Shown here one piece after another: positions 8,340 to 16,778 of a DNA stretch of 64,000 bases (its first letter is position 1; each line of letters opens with the position of its first letter). The notes beneath the pieces are model-generated. The model saw only the letters and a program-made list of their open reading frames with translations, searched no databases and was not told the origin of the DNA. Made by a program: the position numbers and the translations under genes. Origin of the DNA: an uncultured Burkholderiaceae bacterium (GTDB taxonomy: Bacteria > Pseudomonadota > Gammaproteobacteria > Burkholderiales > Burkholderiaceae_B); contig CAKSZL010000002.1 of assembly GCA_934525625.1 (NCBI GenBank), positions 124,001 through 188,000 on the forward strand, written 5' to 3'.

Positions 8340-9701
8340 ATGATGAAATCAGCCGAAGACATCCTCAGCGTCAGCCAATTGAACCGGCGCGTCGGCGACA
8401 TGCTGTCCAGCAGTTTTCCCCAGGTCTGGGTCAGCGGCGAGATCTCCAATTTCACCCAGGCGGCGTCCGGCCACTGGTACTTCACGCTCAAGGACGAGCG
8501 CGCCTCTGTACGGGCGGTGATGTTTCGCGGCCGGGCCCAGGCGGTCGGCTTCACGCCCAAGGTGGGCGAGCGCCTGGAATTGCGCGCCGGCGTCACGCTG
8601 TACGAGGCCCGGGGCGAATACCAGTTGCAGGTCGACCTGATGCGAAGGGCGGGGCGGGGCGATCTGCACGCGGCTTTTCTGGCATTGAAAGAAAAACTGG
8701 TGGCCGAAGGCCTGTGCGACGCCGCGCGCAAGCGGCCCATCGCGCGCGTGCCGCACACGGTGGGGGTGATCACCTCGCTGGCGGCGGCGGCCCTGCGCGA
8801 CGTGCTGACCGCCATGGCCCGGCGCGCGCCGCACGTGCGGGCCATCATTTATCCGGCCGCCGTCCAAGGGGCCGAGGCCGCCGGCCAACTGCGCGCGGCC
8901 TTGAATACGGCCATCGAGCGCAACGAAGCGCAAACCCTGCTGCTGGTGCGCGGCGGCGGTAGCCTCGAAGACCTGTGGAGCTTCAACGACGAAATGCTGG
9001 CGCGCATGGTGGCGGCCAGCCCGATTCCCGTCATCAGCGGGGTGGGGCACGAAACCGACTTCACCCTGGTGGATTTCGTGGCGGATCTGCGCGCGCCCAC
9101 GCCCACGGCGGCGGCCGAGCTGGCCTGCGAGCCGCGCGCCAATTGCCTGGAGCAGGTGCGCAATCTGCTTCAGGCCATGCGTTCGCAACAGCAGCGCCAA
9201 CTGACGCTGGCCTCGCTGCGCCTGGACAGAGCCGTGGCGCGGCTGGTCAGCCCGGCCCAGCGGCTGGCGACGCAGCGCGAACGCCTGTCGCAACTGACCC
9301 GGCGCATGCAGCGCCACCTGCCGCAACTGACGCAGCGGCGCGCGCTGGCGCTGGCGGGACTGGAGCAGCGCCTGGCGCGCGCCTTGCCCGACGCGGCGCC
9401 GCGCCGGCGCACGCTGGAAGGCCTGGGCCGGCGCCTGGAGCAGGCCTGGACGCGCCAGGCAAGCCAGCGGCGCGGCCGCCTGTCGACGGCGGCGCAGACC
9501 TTGCGCGCGCTCAGCCCGCAGCACGTGCTCGACCGCGGCTACGCCCTGGTGCTGGACGAGCGCGGGGAGGTCGTCCGAAATGCGCTAGACTTGCGCGAAG
9601 GCGACGCTCTGGCGCTGCGGCTCAGCCGCGGCAGCGCGCGCGTCGAGGTCCACCAGGTGTCGGTGCAGCCGCCCTCCGACCCGGCCGAACCAATGAAATA
9701 A
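8340..9701 (+). CDS. xseA: Exodeoxyribonuclease VII large subunit
   Basis: Large subunit of ExoVII, which degrades single-stranded DNA to acid-soluble oligonucleotides together with XseB. 453 residues, normal length. An N-terminal OB-fold (about residues 8-105, with Q-V-W-V-S-G-E-I-S-N-F and S-G-H-W-Y-F-T-L-K-D) is followed by the catalytic domain with the family motifs G-V-I-T-S, R-G-G-G-S-L-E-D-L-W-x-F-N, S-G-V-G-H-E-T-D-F-T-L-x-D-x-V-A-D, then a long helical, Gln/Arg-rich region and the C-terminal L-D-R-G-Y-A-L-V segment. Two ATGs (8340 and 8343) are adjacent. xseB is not in the window. Confidence 0.97.
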   Translation: MMKSAEDILSVSQLNRRVGDMLSSSFPQVWVSGEISNFTQAASGHWYFTLKDERASVRAVMFRGRAQAVGFTPKVGERLELRAGVTLYEARGEYQLQVDLMRRAGRGDLHAAFLALKEKLVAEGLCDAARKRPIARVPHTVGVITSLAAAALRDVLTAMARRAPHVRAIIYPAAVQGAEAAGQLRAALNTAIERNEAQTLLLVRGGGSLEDLWSFNDEMLARMVAASPIPVISGVGHETDFTLVDFVADLRAPTPTAAAELACEPRANCLEQVRNLLQAMRSQQQRQLTLASLRLDRAVARLVSPAQRLATQRERLSQLTRRMQRHLPQLTQRRALALAGLEQRLARALPDAAPRRRTLEGLGRRLEQAWTRQASQRRGRLSTAAQTLRALSPQHVLDRGYALVLDERGEVVRNALDLREGDALALRLSRGSARVEVHQVSVQPPSDPAEPMK

Positions 9702-9816
9702 CCCCGTATAAGATGGGCTATTGGCGCTGTCGCGCCAAGAGGCCGCTACAATAAAAAGCTGGCTGGCGCCTTTTGCGCCGGCTTCGTTCTCAACCGGTAC
9801 AAGAAGGAAATCCATT

Positions 9817-10395
9817 ATGGCTTTTACGCTTCCTCCGCTTCCTTATGCGCTTGACGCACTGGCGCCCACCATCTCCAAAGAGACGCTCGAGTTCCACTAC
9901 GGCAAGCACCACCAGGCCTACGTCACCAACCTGAACAACCTGGTTGCCGGCACCGAGTTCGAATCGGCCTCGCTGGAAGACGTGATCAAGAAGTCCTCCG
10001 GTGGCGTATTCAACAACGCCGCGCAAGTCTGGAACCACACCTTCTACTGGAACAGCCTGTCCCCCAACGGCGGCGGCGCGCCCACCGGCAAGCTGCTCGA
10101 CGCCATCAACGCCAAATGGGGCAGCGTCGACGCTTTCAAAGAAGCCTTCAACAAGTCGGCCGCCGGCAACTTCGGTTCGGGCTGGACGTGGCTGGTCAAG
10201 AAGCCCGACGGTTCGCTGGACATCGTCAACACCAGCAACGCCGCCACGCCGGTCACCACCGACGACAAGCCCCTGCTGACCTGTGACGTCTGGGAACACG
10301 CCTACTACATCGATTACCGCAACGCCCGTCCCAAGTACCTGGAAAGCTTCTGGGGCATCGTGAACTGGGAATTCGCGGCCAAGAACCTGGGCTGA
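9817..10395 (+). CDS. sodB: Superoxide dismutase, Fe type
   Basis: Dismutates superoxide to hydrogen peroxide and oxygen in the cytoplasm. 192 residues. Metal ligands appear in the usual contexts: His in F-H-Y-G-K-H-H, His in V-W-N-H-T-F-Y-W, and Asp/His in [11 protein letters not shown]. The [10 protein letters not shown] context, with the active-site Gln in the N-terminal half, is characteristic of iron enzymes. The start is the ATG at 9817, with AAGAAGGAAA before it; the open frame upstream to 9721 has no support. It follows xseA by 115 nt. Confidence 0.96.
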   Translation: MAFTLPPLPYALDALAPTISKETLEFHYGKHHQAYVTNLNNLVAGTEFESASLEDVIKKSSGGVFNNAAQVWNHTFYWNSLSPNGGGAPTGKLLDAINAKWGSVDAFKEAFNKSAAGNFGSGWTWLVKKPDGSLDIVNTSNAATPVTTDDKPLLTCDVWEHAYYIDYRNARPKYLESFWGIVNWEFAAKNLG

Positions 10396-10610
10396 TCCGC
10401 CTGTTCCTCCACGCCGTTCCGCCTGTCCGGCCCATGCCGGGCGGCCGGAGCGGCCGGCCGAATGCTTCTTGCGCGGTCATGCCGGGCATGGCAGGGCGCA
10501 TTCGGGCGCCAAGTAGTGGCGGGAGCGCCTCTGGCCGATAGGCCGGGGCGCTTCATGGTTTTGTCTTTGAACGATTTTCCGGCGTCGCCGGGCTCCAACA
10601 GGTTCCGAAC

Positions 10611-11819
10611 ATGACGACTACACAAGCTTTCATTTGCGATGCCGTGCGCACGCCTTTCGGCCGCTACGGCGGTTCCCTGTCATCGGTACGCACCGACGAC
10701 CTGGCCGCGATTCCGCTGAAGGCGCTGATGCAGCGCAACCCCAACGTAGACTGGGCGCGGGTGGACGACGTACTGTACGGCTGCGCCAACCAGGCGGGCG
10801 AAGACAACCGCAACGTCGCCCGCATGGCGGCGCTGCTGGCCGGCTTGCCGGTGGACGTGCCCGGCGGCACGCTCAACCGCCTGTGCGGTTCCGGTCTGGA
10901 CGCCGTCGGTTCGGCGGCCCGCGCCATCCGTTCGGGCGATACCCAGTTGATGCTGGCGGGCGGCGTCGAAAGCATGAGCCGCGCGCCCTTCGTCATCGGC
11001 AAGGCCGAAACCGCTTTCTCGCGCCAGGCCAGCATCGAAGACACCACCATAGGCTGGCGCTTCGTCAACAAGCTGATGAAAGCCCAGTACGGCATAGATT
11101 CCATGCCCGAAACCGCCGAGAACGTGGCGGACGACTACAAGGTGTCGCGCGAAGACCAGGACATCTTCGCCTTGGCCAGCCAAACCAAGACGGCGGCCGC
11201 GCAGAAAGCCGGTTTGTTCGCCGACGAGATCACACCGGTGCACATTCCGCAGCGCAAGGGCGACCCCCTGGTCGTCGACAAGGACGAACACCCGCGTGAA
11301 ACCAGTCTGGAAGTTCTGGCCAAGCTCAAGCCCATCGTGCGCCCCGACGGCACCATCACGGCCGGCAATGCTTCCGGCGTCAACGATGGTTCCTGCGCCT
11401 TGATCATCGCTTCCGAAGCCGCAGCCAAGCAGCACGGCTTGGCGCCGCGCGCGCGCATCGTCTCCATGGCCACGGCCGGCGTGGAACCGCGCGTCATGGG
11501 CATAGGCCCGGTGCCGGCCACGCAAAAAGCGCTGGCGCTGGCCGGCCTTACCATCGATCAAATAGACATCATCGAGCTGAACGAAGCCTTTGCCGCCCAG
11601 GGCCTGGCCGTGCTGCGCCAACTGGGCGTGGCCGACAACGACCCGCGCGTCAACCCGTTGGGCGGCGCCATCGCGCTGGGCCACCCGCTCGGCGCGAGCG
11701 GCGCCCGCCTGGCGACCACGGCCACCTACCAGTTGCAACGCACGGGCGGCCGCTATGCGCTGTGCACCATGTGCATAGGCGTGGGCCAGGGTATAGCCGT
11801 CATCCTCGAACGCGTCTAG
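10611..11819 (+). CDS. pcaF: Thiolase, probably 3-oxoadipyl-CoA thiolase (PcaF/PaaJ type)
   Basis: Cleaves 3-oxoadipyl-CoA with CoA to succinyl-CoA and acetyl-CoA, the last step of the beta-ketoadipate and phenylacetate pathways. 402 residues. The acyl-accepting Cys is in N-R-L-C-G-S-G (about residue 91), and the C-terminal catalytic motifs are G-H-P-L-G-A-S-G-A-R and C-I-G-V-G-Q-G. V-N-P-L-G-G-A-I-A-L-G-H-P-L-G is typical of the PcaF branch. No other pca or paa genes are adjacent, so the substrate could be another 3-ketoacyl-CoA. The 215-nt gap upstream holds GC-rich palindromic sequence without a recognisable promoter. A family C repeat begins at the stop codon. Confidence 0.85.
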   Translation: MTTTQAFICDAVRTPFGRYGGSLSSVRTDDLAAIPLKALMQRNPNVDWARVDDVLYGCANQAGEDNRNVARMAALLAGLPVDVPGGTLNRLCGSGLDAVGSAARAIRSGDTQLMLAGGVESMSRAPFVIGKAETAFSRQASIEDTTIGWRFVNKLMKAQYGIDSMPETAENVADDYKVSREDQDIFALASQTKTAAAQKAGLFADEITPVHIPQRKGDPLVVDKDEHPRETSLEVLAKLKPIVRPDGTITAGNASGVNDGSCALIIASEAAAKQHGLAPRARIVSMATAGVEPRVMGIGPVPATQKALALAGLTIDQIDIIELNEAFAAQGLAVLRQLGVADNDPRVNPLGGAIALGHPLGASGARLATTATYQLQRTGGRYALCTMCIGVGQGIAVILERV

Positions 11820-12012
11820 TGCGGCTTCGCATTCAAGGCGATAGCCGCGTTGCTTCGCCTTGCCGTGCAATATGCACTGTCTGCGGCTTTGTGCCTTGCT
11901 CTCGCCTTGAATGCGAAGCCGCAGGGTTCCGGGCGATAGCTGCGTTGCTTCGCCTCGCCGTGCATGCGCACTGTCTTCGGCTTTGCGCCTTGCTCTCGCT
12001 TCGGGCGCGAAG
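11820..12012. repeat. Family C structured repeat, one perfect and one degenerate copy
   Basis: Directly after the thiolase stop, 11820-11841 and 11902-11923 are perfect 22-bp inverted repeats. Between them the core TTGCCGTGCAATATGCACTG carries an inner stem GTGC...GCAC and then CTGCGGCTTTGTGCC. A second, degenerate copy (about 11932-12012) keeps the core as GCCGTGCATGCGCACTGTC, but its outer arms pair poorly. The core matches family B (TTGCCGTAC...GTACTGTC) while the outer arms are unrelated. The element occupies the whole gap between two convergent genes, so it may also terminate transcription. Confidence 0.85.
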
Positions 12013-12032
12013 CCGTAGCGCTCAGCGCCAAC

Positions 12033-12515
12033 CTACGGCGCTTCGGGGCGTTCGGGCAGGCCGCTGACGCGGTCGCCGGGGGCGATGCCGTTGCGCTCGA
12101 ACCAGCCCTGGTGCATTTCCAGCGCGTAGGGCGAAGGTTTCGTAGGGCAGTGCTCGGTGTCCGATAAAGGCTGCATGTGCGCGATGTGCGTCACGACGCC
12201 CTGGGCGTCGATGAAGGCGATGGACAAGGGCAGCGGCGTATTGCGCATCCAGAAGCAGCTGGCGTAGGTCTCGAACACGAACAGCATGCCGTGGTTGACG
12301 GGCATGCGCTGACGGTACATAAGGCCTTGCGCGCGGCTTTTGGGGGTGATGGCCAATTCGGCTTCGGCGTTTACGGTATGGCCGGCGCTGGTCTGGAAAG
12401 ACAGCGTGGCGGTGGGCAGAAGCGCGAATTGGCTGGAATCAGCCCAAGCCAGGGCCGGCAGCAAGGCCAGCAGGGCGGCCAGTTTGCGGCGGACGTTACG
12501 TCGTTGCGGAAGCAT
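12033..12515 (-). CDS. DUF192 secreted protein
   Basis: A 160-residue DUF192 protein with an N-terminal signal peptide (cleavage near A-W-A-D). The domain core is complete: E-L-A-I-T-P-K-S-R-A-Q-G-L-M-Y-R, G-M-L-F-V-F, F-W-M-R-N-T-P-L-P-L-S-I-A-F-I-D, and V-T-H-I-A-x-M-x-P. The family function is unknown; members are periplasmic beta-rich domains. It is convergent with the thiolase across the family C repeat. Confidence 0.88.
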   Translation of the reverse strand: MLPQRRNVRRKLAALLALLPALAWADSSQFALLPTATLSFQTSAGHTVNAEAELAITPKSRAQGLMYRQRMPVNHGMLFVFETYASCFWMRNTPLPLSIAFIDAQGVVTHIAHMQPLSDTEHCPTKPSPYALEMHQGWFERNGIAPGDRVSGLPERPEAP

Positions 12516-12647
12516 GTGCAGAGGCAGGCGGGGCGTTTACGCCCCGCCTGGAAGCGTGTTGTCGTATCGTTATTATTGTATCGTGTCGCGTGCCCGGGCC
12601 GGAGTTAGCGGATGAACGGCGGATAAATAGCAGGCGACCGGTGAAAG

Positions 12648-12893
12648 TCAGGCGTTGGTGATGTTCAGAGCTTGCTTGCCCTTGGGACCCTGAGCAATTT
12701 CGAAGGTGACTTTCTGGCCTTCTTTCAGGGTTTTGAAGCCATTCATCTGAATGGACGAGAAGTGGGCGAAAAGGTCTTCTCCGCCATCGTCGGGGGTGAT
12801 GAAACCGAAACCCTTGGCGTCATTGAACCATTTGACGGTTCCGCTGAGTTTCTGTTGCCCCGCGCTGACGGAGGGCGTGCTGGACTCGGACAT
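12648..12893 (-). CDS. Cold-shock-domain protein (CspA family)
   Basis: A single-stranded nucleic acid chaperone. 81 residues with the RNP1 motif K-G-F-G-F-I and RNP2-like D-L-F-A-H-F, preceded by V-K-W-F-N-D-A. A 10-14 residue Ser-rich N-terminal tail comes before the domain, longer than CspA itself. The start is placed at the ATG at 12893 (AGAGG 8 nt upstream). About 200 nt separate it from the divergent clpS gene, room for the long 5' untranslated region usual for cold-shock genes; I could not confirm a specific cold-box motif. Confidence 0.93.
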   Translation of the reverse strand: MSESSTPSVSAGQQKLSGTVKWFNDAKGFGFITPDDGGEDLFAHFSSIQMNGFKTLKEGQKVTFEIAQGPKGKQALNITNA

Positions 12894-13095
12894 ACGTACT
12901 GCCTCTTGACTATGTGTAAAGGTGGATGTCGGATAGTAGTGATGCGACGACAAAGTGCGACTGCAAAGGTTGACCTTTTAGCCATCGGTTCCTGCATGAA
13001 TGGGCAAATTCCCATAACATTTCAGAACATTACGATGATGCGGATTAACGCTGGATATCGTCAACTATGGTAATTACTTAGATTGGCAATCATTT

Positions 13096-13419
13096 ATGGC
13101 AATTGAAACGGACATTCGCCGCGACGTGGCTACCCAGCGCGGCGAAGACAAGCTGGCGCCGCCGCCCATGTACCAGGTGGTAATGCTGAATGACGACTAC
13201 ACCCCCATGGAGTTCGTCGTCGAGGTATTGCGCCGGGTTTTCGGCAAGTCCGCCGAAGACGCCGAGCGCATCATGCTCAAGGTGCACCTCGAAGGGCGGG
13301 GCGTCTGTGGCATCTATACGCGAGACATCGCGGCAACCAAGGTGGATAAAGTCATGCGGATGGCGCGGGCCAACCAGCACCCGCTGCAATGCGTCATGGA
13401 GCCCGCGCCCGGCGAATGA
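13096..13419 (+). CDS. clpS: ATP-dependent Clp protease adaptor ClpS
   Basis: Delivers N-end-rule substrates to ClpAP. 107 residues. The core [20 protein letters not shown] gives the N-degron-binding pocket, followed by [11 protein letters not shown] and the conserved C-terminus E-x-A. The N-terminal about 25 residues form the flexible extension needed to hand substrates to ClpA. clpA follows on the same strand, separated by tandem family A repeats (13422-13583). Confidence 0.97.
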   Translation: MAIETDIRRDVATQRGEDKLAPPPMYQVVMLNDDYTPMEFVVEVLRRVFGKSAEDAERIMLKVHLEGRGVCGIYTRDIAATKVDKVMRMARANQHPLQCVMEPAPGE

Positions 13420-13421
13420 GA

Positions 13422-13583
13422 TTTTTTTGCCGCTGGGCCGCTCCCAAGGCAAAAAGCGCCCCCTCGGGGGGCAGCAAGCCGAAGGCGCAGCGTGGGGGTT
13501 TTTTTGCCGCCGGGCCGCTCCCAAGGCAAAAAGCGCCCCCTCGGGGGGGCAGCAAGCCGAAGGCGCAGCGTGGGGGCATTTTT
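13422..13583. repeat. Family A intergenic repeat, tandem dimer
   Basis: Two head-to-tail copies starting 3 nt after the clpS stop. Each reads T-tract, GCCGCYGGGCCGCTCCCAAG, GCAAAAAGCGCCCCCTCGGG (a G/C palindrome), GCAGCAAGCCGAAGGCGCAG, CGTGGGGG and another T-tract. Copies begin at about 13422 and 13499, a period near 77-78 bp. The copies differ at only a few positions, suggesting recent duplication or conversion. The remaining 13584-13739 before clpA shows no gene. Confidence 0.88.
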
Positions 13584-13739
13584 CAGCCGCTTGAAATACG
13601 CGTGTCTGGCGCCATTTATCAAGAGTCGGCCTTATTCTGCGGCGGCCCTACGCCCGACTGGTGTGGCGGGGCGTTTTAGTCATAGAATAGGTAAAAGCCG
13701 GCATGTGTTTCATCCGCTTCGTAATGCAATGGAGGAAGC

Positions 13740-16061
13740 GTGATCTCTGAAGAACTGGAAGTCAGCCTGCATATGGCCTTTGTCGATGCCCGAGCGGCAC
13801 GGCATGAATTCATTACCGTCGAACATTTGCTGTTGTCCTTGCTGGACAACGCTGCCGCGGTGGAGGTGCTGCGCGCCTGCTCCGCCGATGTCGAATCCCT
13901 GCGCCGCGACCTGCGCAAATTCATCAACGAGAACACCCCCGTCTTTCCCGGCGAAGACGAAGTCGACACCCAGCCCACGCTGGGGTTCCAACGCGTCATC
14001 CAGCGCGCCATCATGCACGTCTCGTCGGGCAATACCGCGCGCAACACCGTTACCGGCGCCAACGTGCTGGTGGCCATGTACGGCGAAAAGGATTCCCACG
14101 CGGTGTACTACCTGCTGCAGCAGGGCGTCACACGCCTGGACGTCGTCAATTACCTGTCGCACGGCATCACCAAGCAGGCCGCCGCGGAACCGCCCGCGTC
14201 CGAACCGGTCAAACAGGCATCCCCCCAAAGCGATGCCAAATCCGACCAGCAGAAGTCTCCCTTGGAACAATACGCCCTCGACCTCAACGCCGAAGCCCGC
14301 CAGGGCCGCATCGACCCGCTCATCGGTCGTGAGCACGAGGTCGAGCGCGTCATCCAGGTGCTGTGCCGCCGGCGCAAGAACAACCCGCTGCTGGTAGGCG
14401 AAGCCGGCGTGGGCAAGACCGCCATCGCCGAGGGCCTGGCCTGGCGCATCACGCGCGGCGAAGTGCCCGAAATACTGGCGGACGCGCAAGTCTATGCTTT
14501 GGACATGGGCGCGCTGCTGGCCGGCACCAAGTACCGGGGCGACTTCGAACAGCGCCTGAAGGCGGTGCTCAAGACGCTCAAAGACAACAAGAACGCCATC
14601 CTGTTCATCGACGAGATCCACACGCTCATCGGTGCGGGTTCGGCTTCGGGCGGCACGCTGGATGCGTCCAACCTGCTCAAGCCCGCCTTGTCGTCCGGCC
14701 AGCTCAAGTGCATGGGCGCCACCACCTACACCGAATACCGGGGCATCTTCGAAAAAGACCACGCGCTGTCGCGCCGCTTCCAGAAGATAGACGTGCCCGA
14801 GCCCACCGTGGCGCAAACGATACAGATTCTGCGTGGCCTGAAATCCCACTTCGAGGCGCACCACGGCGTGCGCTACTCGGCGGCGGCCATTACCGCGGCG
14901 GCCGAGTTGTCGGCGCGCCACATCAACGACCGCTTCCTGCCCGACAAGGCCATCGACGTCATCGACGAAGCCGGCGCGGCCCAGCGCCTGCTGCCCAAGT
15001 CCAAGCAGAAAAAGCTTATCGGCAAAACCGACATCGAGGCCACCGTGGCCAAGATCGCGCGTATTCCGCCGCAGCATATTTCTCAGGACGACCGCAGCAA
15101 GCTGGCCACGCTCGACCGCGACCTCAAATCCGTGGTGTTCGGCCAAGACAATGCCATCGAAGCCCTGGCGGCGGCCATCAAGATGTCGCGCTCCGGCCTG
15201 GGCCGGCCCGACAAGCCCATCGGCTCCTTCCTGTTTTCCGGCCCCACCGGCGTCGGCAAGACCGAAGTGGCGCGCCAACTGGCCTTTACGCTGGGCGTCG
15301 AACTGCTGCGCTTCGACATGTCCGAATACATGGAACGCCATGCCGTGTCGCGCCTCATCGGCGCGCCGCCGGGCTACGTCGGTTTCGAACAGGGCGGCCT
15401 GCTTACCGAGGCCATCGCCAAGCAGCCGCATTGCGTGCTGTTGCTGGACGAAATCGAGAAAGCGCATCCGGACATCTACAACATCCTGCTGCAGGTGATG
15501 GATCACGGCACGCTTACCGACAACAATGGGCGCAAGGCCGACTTCCGCAACGTCATCATCATCATGACGACCAACGCGGGTGCCGAGGCGCTCAACCGCA
15601 GCACCATCGGTTTTGCCGCGCCGCCCAAAACGGGCGACGAAATGGCCGACATCAAGCGGATGTTCACGCCGGAATTCCGCAACCGCCTGGACGCCATCAT
15701 CGGCTTTGCGCCGCTGACGCACGAGATCATCCTGCGCGTGGTCGACAAGTTCCTCATGCAGCTCGAAGACCAACTGCACGAGAAGCGCGTCGAAGTCGCC
15801 TTCACGCAAGCCTTGCGCGACCACCTGGCCAAGCACGGTTTCGACCCCTTGATGGGCGCGCGGCCCATGCAGCGCCTCATTCAAGACACCATCCGGCGAG
15901 CACTGGCCGACGAGCTGCTGTTCGGCCGCCTGGTCGATGGCGGCAGCGTCGAGATCGACATCGATGCCGACGACAAGGTGCAACTGCGCATCGAGAACAA
16001 GGCCGCAGCGGCCTCGCCCAAGAGCGCGACCCCCGCTGACGAGGCCGAACTGGTCGATTAA
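13740..16061 (+). CDS. clpA: ATP-dependent Clp protease ATP-binding subunit ClpA
   Basis: Hexameric AAA+ unfoldase that feeds ClpP. 773 residues, normal length. An N-domain (residues 1-145) that binds ClpS is followed by two AAA modules: first Walker A G-E-A-G-V-G-K-T with Walker B I-L-F-I-D-E-I-H, and second Walker A G-P-T-G-V-G-K-T with Walker [10 protein letters not shown]. It starts with GTG just after a strong GGAGGA ribosome site. The C-terminal tail after residue about 745 is Ala/Ser-rich. clpP is not in the window. Confidence 0.98.
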   Translation: MISEELEVSLHMAFVDARAARHEFITVEHLLLSLLDNAAAVEVLRACSADVESLRRDLRKFINENTPVFPGEDEVDTQPTLGFQRVIQRAIMHVSSGNTARNTVTGANVLVAMYGEKDSHAVYYLLQQGVTRLDVVNYLSHGITKQAAAEPPASEPVKQASPQSDAKSDQQKSPLEQYALDLNAEARQGRIDPLIGREHEVERVIQVLCRRRKNNPLLVGEAGVGKTAIAEGLAWRITRGEVPEILADAQVYALDMGALLAGTKYRGDFEQRLKAVLKTLKDNKNAILFIDEIHTLIGAGSASGGTLDASNLLKPALSSGQLKCMGATTYTEYRGIFEKDHALSRRFQKIDVPEPTVAQTIQILRGLKSHFEAHHGVRYSAAAITAAAELSARHINDRFLPDKAIDVIDEAGAAQRLLPKSKQKKLIGKTDIEATVAKIARIPPQHISQDDRSKLATLDRDLKSVVFGQDNAIEALAAAIKMSRSGLGRPDKPIGSFLFSGPTGVGKTEVARQLAFTLGVELLRFDMSEYMERHAVSRLIGAPPGYVGFEQGGLLTEAIAKQPHCVLLLDEIEKAHPDIYNILLQVMDHGTLTDNNGRKADFRNVIIIMTTNAGAEALNRSTIGFAAPPKTGDEMADIKRMFTPEFRNRLDAIIGFAPLTHEIILRVVDKFLMQLEDQLHEKRVEVAFTQALRDHLAKHGFDPLMGARPMQRLIQDTIRRALADELLFGRLVDGGSVEIDIDADDKVQLRIENKAAAASPKSATPADEAELVD

Positions 16062-16086
16062 GGCGGGGTTCTTCTACTTGTTTTTA

Positions 16087-16119
16087 CGCGACTCGGCTGC
16101 CCAGCCGGTCGCGTTTTTA
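16087..16119 (+). terminator. Rho-independent terminator after clpA
   Basis: Stem CGCGACTCGGCTG / CAGCCGGTCGCG (16087-16113, CCC loop region, one bulge) followed at once by TTTTTAT. It lies 26 nt after the clpA stop and before the convergent gene at 16146. Confidence 0.85.
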
Positions 16120-16145
16120 TTTGCCGGCGCGGCTGGCGGCGATGC

Positions 16146-16760
16146 TTAATGCGGCTTGCGGAAGCGGCGCTGCAGCGCGGGCTGGGCGTTCGTGACGTTG
16201 TCCATGGCGCGCGCCTGGGGCAGGGCTTGCAAGGCCGCGGCGACGCTGTCGAAACCGACGACGACCATCAGGCTGGCGGAGCCGTCGAACAGCAGTTGGC
16301 CGCCCAAAGCCTGGGCCAGGGCTTCGCCGTGGCCCGCTTCGCGCACCTGCAGCTGCAACTGGGGCAGCATCAGCACGGGCAAGCCGGTTTTCATGTTGAC
16401 CGCCACTTCGTAGCTTCCGCTGCCGCGTGTGGCGGCGGAACGGGTCTTGGGCGTAGCACCCCCCTGGCCGGGCAGGACGATGGCATAGGGGCCGATGTGC
16501 GCCGCCGCCGTGGTGCTTGACGATGCGCTGCGGGTCGAGGGCGTGTTGGCGTCGCTCGTGGCCGGTTCGTCTGGAACGAGCACGGCGTCGGGAATGAGCT
16601 GGTAGACGGTGTCGCCTATGCTGAATTGCTGGGATTGCTGCTGGTTTTGCAGTTTCAAGGCGTGTTCGTACAGAGGGCTGCCGGCGGACCGGGCCAGGCC
16701 TGGGGCCGTGGCACCCAGCAGGGTCAGGGCCAATACCGCGATTCGGAGAGAGGATTTCAT
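16146..16760 (-). CDS. Secreted protein of unknown function, partner gene of the subtilase
   Basis: I do not recognise a named family. The 204-residue protein has a signal peptide (about residues 1-26), a Gln-rich stretch, a Thr/Ser/Ala-rich linker (about 68-112) and a C-terminal domain of about 85 residues with V-N-M-K-T-G-L-P-V-L, Q-V-R-E-A-G and L-Q-A-L-P-Q-A-R-A-M. It starts 18 nt after the stop of the lipoprotein subtilase, so the two are almost certainly co-transcribed. The C-terminal domain (beta strands, then a helix and an A-L-x-x-L-P-x-V/A segment) recalls subtilase propeptides, so a separately encoded chaperone or inhibitor is possible. That is inference only. Confidence 0.7.
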   Translation of the reverse strand: MKSSLRIAVLALTLLGATAPGLARSAGSPLYEHALKLQNQQQSQQFSIGDTVYQLIPDAVLVPDEPATSDANTPSTRSASSSTTAAAHIGPYAIVLPGQGGATPKTRSAATRGSGSYEVAVNMKTGLPVLMLPQLQLQVREAGHGEALAQALGGQLLFDGSASLMVVVGFDSVAAALQALPQARAMDNVTNAQPALQRRFRKPH

Positions 16761-16778
16761 GGCTGAGGTTCCTGGGGT

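Noticed and set aside
13710..15983. A 757-codon open frame on the minus strand opposite clpA
   Set aside because: It is a shadow of clpA caused by high GC at third positions. Its composition (His, Gly, Val, Gln-rich, no domains) is typical of antisense frames, and clpA is unmistakable.
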